Assembly: GCA_947649125.1 (NCBI GenBank)
Contig: CANSQL010000020.1
Location: 1-44,678 of the forward strand
Source: an uncultured Erysipelotrichaceae bacterium
GTDB lineage: Bacteria > Bacillota_I > Bacilli_A > Erysipelotrichales > Erysipelotrichaceae
Reading direction: 5' to 3'
DNA: 44,678 bases
The translations under genes were made by a program, and so were the position numbers. The notes below the pieces were generated by a model, which was not told the DNA's origin, did no database searches, and was given only the letters and a program-made list of their open reading frames with translations. Positions 42,301-44,678 of the stretch are shown here, piece after piece (position 1 is the stretch's first letter; each line of letters starts with the position of its first letter).

Positions 42301-44533
42301 TCGAAACTACAATAAGGCAGAGGCAGACGGCATCCTTCATATCATGGGACCTGATGAAAACATGTTGGCAGTATCAAGTCCCGGAAAAATCATCTATGGC
42401 GATCACTTTACAATCCGAAGTCTGCAGGATGATTCAAGCAGTACGAATGTCCAATATACCTTTGAGGTAGACAAAACCACATATATTTCTAATCCGACAG
42501 TGAACGGAAACAAGGCGGAATTCGATGCACTGAAGTACAGCGGAACGACAACGATCAAAATCAAGGTGACGAGAACGGCAGACGGAGAAACTCCGTTAAG
42601 TAAAACGATAACGGTACAGGTATTGCCGAAACCGATTGAAATCATTATCGATGATAAAGAGAAGCTAAAGGGAGAACAAAATCCTGCATTAACGTATCAG
42701 GACTTCAGAAATGATCTCGTATCATGGAACGGTGTACAGGATGTGATACAAGAAAATGATATTAAATTGAGCACTACGGCGAAAGACAACAGTAATGCAG
42801 GAGCTTATCCAATCAAGGGAGACAGTAACACATTAAACAAGACTTATCCCAATTACAGCTTTACTTTTAAAGAGGGAACCTTAACAATCAAAGAAGAAAC
42901 TATTGAGGATGACTGGTACCACTTAGAACTAGATGATGGAAATAACACCTTATATACAGGCGGATGGACAAACAAGGATGTGAACATCATCAGCGATCAT
43001 AACGAGTATATCAATCTATCATTAGATGGAAGTACATGGGTACCGAATCAAGTCACGGTGACAAAAGAAGGCGAGAATAACCAAAGCTTTTGGATGAAAA
43101 AGGACAGCGGCGCCATCACAAAGGAAAAACAGGAAATCATCAAGATAGACAAGACAGCGCCTAAGGTTAAAAACATCAAAGCCAAAGATTCAAACAACAT
43201 GCTTCAAGATATCATTAATCAATTAAGCGGTGGAATATTCTTTAAACCGGGCACATCATTTGAGATTACGACGGATGATTCCAAAGATAATCTTAAAGTA
43301 AGCGGCACAAAGGAAGTTGCCTATGAGGTTTATAAGCTCGAATCACAAGCAAGAACCGGTGATGTATTAATCAAAGACGGAACCTTATCAGTCACAAATG
43401 AAAAAGCAAAGATCACAATCAGTGAAACGGTCGGTAAATACAAGGTTTGTGTAATACCAACCGACAATGCGGAAAATACAGGCAAAGAAAGCTGTCATGA
43501 ATTAGAACTAAAGAAAATCGATGTGGATGTAGACGGAGATGGAAAACCTGATTTCAATGATCCTGACGGAGATGGATGTCCTGATTTAAATATTAAATGG
43601 AAGGATCCAAATGATGAAAGTAAATGGATCGTAATCAACGGAGATCGTAATTATGACGGTATCCCTGATCTGAACATCGACAGTGACGGAGATGGCAAAC
43701 CTGACTTGAATATTGATACAGATCATGATGGGAAGCCTGATCTTAACCTAGTGATTCTAAAGAAAGGCGATTGGAAGCCAACGAAGTGTGTGAAACAAGA
43801 TATTGATAATAGTATCTTAGAGGAATACTGCACAGGCACAAACGTAAAAGCACAAATCAATGTGGACACCGATAATGACGGAATTCCAAACATCAATATT
43901 GATAATAAAGGTGATTTCAAGCCTCATATCAATATCTCGAAAAATGATATTAACCCAAGTATTAATATCGCAATTATTCATGATTGGAAGCCCGATAAAA
44001 ATTATAAATCAGGAAGCTTTACCTACGACAGCATCGGTAAAGATGAACTGAAGCCTTATCTTAATATAGATACCGATGGAGATGGTTTACCGGATATCAA
44101 TCTTGATTTAGACGGTGACGGTATAGCCGATATTAATATAGATACCGACGGTGACAACATTCCTGATGTAGATATCGATTCCGATGGTGACGGCGAACCG
44201 GACATCAACGTCGATACAGACGGTGATGGCAAGCCTGATGAAAACATTAAGGAAATAACAGAATGGAAGCCTGAAAAGAATGTAGACGGTGATTTCCCAT
44301 ACGATACCATGGATTTCAGTGAACCGAATGACCCACAAGATAACAAACCAAATGACAGTGGAAATGACACATCGGTGAAAGGTCAATACAATCCCGCAAC
44401 AAGCATGGGCGGAGCGAATACCGGTGATGAAACAAATCTAATGCTTTATATGAGTTTACTTATTTCAAGCTTAGTTTTTGGTTATATCACTATCAGAAAA
44501 ATACATTTCAATAAAAAAAGTCTAAATAGGTAG
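39311..44533 (+). CDS. Giant surface protein with Ig/cadherin-like, MBG and calcium-repeat regions
   Basis: The 1740-residue protein starts with a signal peptide (WKRIIIACITLMSAVLIG, about 2-20). The N-terminal 370 residues are unrecognised. A long run of Ig/cadherin-like beta domains follows (about 370-1100, with repeated 'SGEITYKGNG', 'VDPNTGVIKSTANLG' and 'NENSGAITIHGVG' type turns). Then comes an MBG-like domain (about 1105-1195, KLKGEQNPALTYQD). A region of DxDGDGxPDxN calcium-binding repeats runs from 1404 to 1646. The C-terminus has MGGANTGDETN (from 1699), a hydrophobic helix and a basic tail, as in sortase substrates, but without a classical LPxTG. The ATG at 39311 is chosen because AGGAAGGG lies at a suitable distance; the ATG at 39302 abuts it. 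It is probably an adhesin. Confidence 0.85.
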   Translation: MWKRIIIACITLMSAVLIGYHHYHTNISAATTASGGAVTGNLGPLKAGNRFYIFTNNYPFVVAGNDQGSSNMGTLALSDVAIDNILWDNGSNLYSSSRYRRVIQGLNNTIDSRDVNDIIKEYVKPHIPDVAGNTFTVDLNALPSNEMPYFIGTPYFMVVRNTITGVTVSEIDNYFIPGTWLGTPMTNSKYSPSFWSGSERLADTSCTTYRATQPGILLNNQNVAFAASKPGNSGSMSSVDENGTDRMQLRMKDTSLSVNLKDVKITKNGTELPGNKITEGTELNIYYDQATVGRSSTVSLIVTKDGKWEYYQRLESSNGSGTVTIKTDDWEVGTYDIALVNEVLTNDIDPTVSSLVSASSPIIVVEPHKLAYTKTPQSGASAGKEYEFSKNVNAGQAVGKVTVNPQGVMPLTYTLETNGDNSYQNFEIDGLNSNGASSSTSLNVKIKSGAPDLVNGGLKAGTYKFCITAVDANGDPVDTNGNPTEKVCTSFMVEKTKTQIAFDDPNQTKKSVADAATNWNETATASPSTGTKITYSVSGGDAYLIEIDKDSGEITYKGNGGFGKVKIKATVDDDPSTGDDNYESAFTEKEIVIYREVDGSVTPHSNSSDTTTPTFTASDSNVKVNGIIGTIKGTLGTPDTIGGTTTTYKYGLKTGGDSSLFSVDPNTGVIKSTANLGVKSYHITVTVSDKWSTKEIPVTINVGVAAAEDLKFYETTAAINAITTKSVKVTDTGVIVFATVKGSSNNNPVKYKIKDGSTNVIEVNENSGAITIHGVGTVIIVAEKQGATGQGDASTELTFTVTAGSQEFIYTDEAGNELPKQTDKYKAYEEVYEKDKTFQLYTAGNPTGSTVTYKLKNGSPTDVISVDSDGLVHILNASLNTQMGKVIVEATSHDPNGNYTDKTIELPINIKKADQTISFADVTYATNGKGKVTPVITEQDISSNDGGVTVNDTDYYITVDTSVNTSIAWTNDGVEIEYDYDGENGIDIPLHVEKQGNRNYNKAEADGILHIMGPDENMLAVSSPGKIIYGDHFTIRSLQDDSSSTNVQYTFEVDKTTYISNPTVNGNKAEFDALKYSGTTTIKIKVTRTADGETPLSKTITVQVLPKPIEIIIDDKEKLKGEQNPALTYQDFRNDLVSWNGVQDVIQENDIKLSTTAKDNSNAGAYPIKGDSNTLNKTYPNYSFTFKEGTLTIKEETIEDDWYHLELDDGNNTLYTGGWTNKDVNIISDHNEYINLSLDGSTWVPNQVTVTKEGENNQSFWMKKDSGAITKEKQEIIKIDKTAPKVKNIKAKDSNNMLQDIINQLSGGIFFKPGTSFEITTDDSKDNLKVSGTKEVAYEVYKLESQARTGDVLIKDGTLSVTNEKAKITISETVGKYKVCVIPTDNAENTGKESCHELELKKIDVDVDGDGKPDFNDPDGDGCPDLNIKWKDPNDESKWIVINGDRNYDGIPDLNIDSDGDGKPDLNIDTDHDGKPDLNLVILKKGDWKPTKCVKQDIDNSILEEYCTGTNVKAQINVDTDNDGIPNINIDNKGDFKPHINISKNDINPSINIAIIHDWKPDKNYKSGSFTYDSIGKDELKPYLNIDTDGDGLPDINLDLDGDGIADINIDTDGDNIPDVDIDSDGDGEPDINVDTDGDGKPDENIKEITEWKPEKNVDGDFPYDTMDFSEPNDPQDNKPNDSGNDTSVKGQYNPATSMGGANTGDETNLMLYMSLLISSLVFGYITIRKIHFNKKSLNR
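43520..44248 (+). repeat. DxDGDGxPDxN calcium-binding repeats with DWKPxK inserts
   Basis: The reading frame encodes many copies of a 12-residue unit of the form D-x-D-G-D-G-x-P-D-x-N-x. Five are in perfect tandem (36 bases each) from 44069 to 44248, and earlier ones are scattered from 43520. Between the groups stand longer linkers with DWKPTK (residue 1487), DWKPDK (1558) and EWKPEK (1651). The Asp spacing resembles thrombospondin type 3 calcium-binding repeats. Confidence 0.85.
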
Positions 44534-44541
44534 ACCATTCT

Positions 44542-44577
44542 AAACAGGTGTTTTTTAATTAAAAATACCTGTTTTTC
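44542..44577 (+). terminator. Terminator of the surface-protein gene
   Basis: AAACAGGT (44542-44549) pairs with ACCTGTTT (44567-44574), with inner T/A pairing, followed by TTCTAT. Confidence 0.7.
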
Positions 44578-44623
44578 TATTCAGAAACATATATTTCAAT
44601 AACTTTTTCCTATCTCTCTTTAA

Positions 44624-44639
44624 GTCTACATTTGTAGAC
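44624..44639. promoter_or_regulatory. Palindrome matching the CopY/BlaI operator pattern
   Basis: GTCTACA-TT-TGTAGAC is a perfect 7-base inverted repeat with a 2-base centre and contains TACATTTGTA. CopY, BlaI and MecI repressors bind sites with a TACA-N2-TGTA core. It lies 22 bases before the start codon of the next gene, over the likely promoter region. Confidence 0.5.
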
Positions 44640-44661
44640 ATTAAAGAAAGGAAAGATGATT

Positions 44662-44678
44662 ATGAGAAAGAAAGCATT
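44662..44678 (+). CDS. Start of a gene cut by the right edge
   Basis: An ATG at 44662 follows GAAAGGAAAG and reads MRKKA before the window ends. The basic start could open a signal peptide, but nothing more can be said. The upstream palindrome suggests repression by a CopY/BlaI-type regulator. Confidence 0.5.

Noticed and set aside
44056-44386. Two long minus-strand ORFs over the calcium repeats
   Set aside because: They arise from the low-complexity Asp/Gly repeat codons read backwards and have Ser/Pro- or Val/Ile-repeat composition without a start signal.

Overview
The window looks like a chromosomal segment of a low-GC Gram-positive bacterium (Firmicutes). The evidence is strong purine-rich ribosome binding sites, TTGACA/TATAAT-type promoters, a T-box leader, a PASTA-type Ser/Thr kinase with its phosphatase beside rlmN, rsgA, rpe and thiN, and rpmB on the opposite strand. 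The mixture of housekeeping genes, a dockerin-bearing cell-wall hydrolase and a divergent FtsA suggests a gut-type Erysipelotrichia, but that is an inference from gene content only. I see no insertion sequence, prophage, integrase or CRISPR array.

Left part (1-8000): feoA-feoB iron(II) uptake; an NAD salvage operon (nicotinamidase, nicotinate phosphoribosyltransferase, a YjdF-like membrane protein) behind a clear promoter and a perfect inverted repeat; a convergent alpha/beta hydrolase; a shrunken amidohydrolase-like protein without its metal ligands; and a small DUF4352-like protein. Next (7943-10949) is a T-box-controlled metNIQ methionine importer with a possible small upstream ORF overlapping metN. 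Then come an unknown pair (a membrane-anchored Ig-like protein and a coiled-coil protein), and on the minus strand a heterodimeric ABC exporter and a small hypothetical gene.

Middle (17141-24201): six tRNA genes on the minus strand (transcribed Val-Thr-Tyr-Gln-Lys-Gly) between a consensus promoter and a strong terminator; a small-ORF/hairpin leader; the tightly overlapped operon rlmN-prpC-pknB-rsgA-rpe-thiN; and divergent rpmB. From 24558 to 31078 come a secreted glucosaminidase with SH3-like and type I dockerin domains, a membrane-anchored Ig/cadherin-like protein, then ftsA, ftsZ and an unknown small gene. The wall hydrolase and its possible membrane receptor therefore lie directly before the division genes.

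Right part (31142-44678): a P2A calcium ATPase; an operon of uracil permease, radical SAM/SPASM protein, GNAT acetyltransferase and NUDIX hydrolase; a tandem peptidoglycan-binding-domain protein without a signal peptide; an ECF-type sigma factor with a fused C-terminal membrane segment; and a 1740-residue surface protein with Ig/cadherin-like and MBG domains, calcium-binding DxDGDG repeats and a non-canonical sorting signal. The window ends at the start of another gene, just after a palindrome that matches the CopY/BlaI operator pattern.

The most interesting points are the dockerin hydrolase and its membrane neighbour beside ftsA-ftsZ, the membrane-tailed sigma factor next to the giant adhesin, the ambiguous T-box specifier with a coupled small ORF, and the eroded nucleotide motifs of FtsA.
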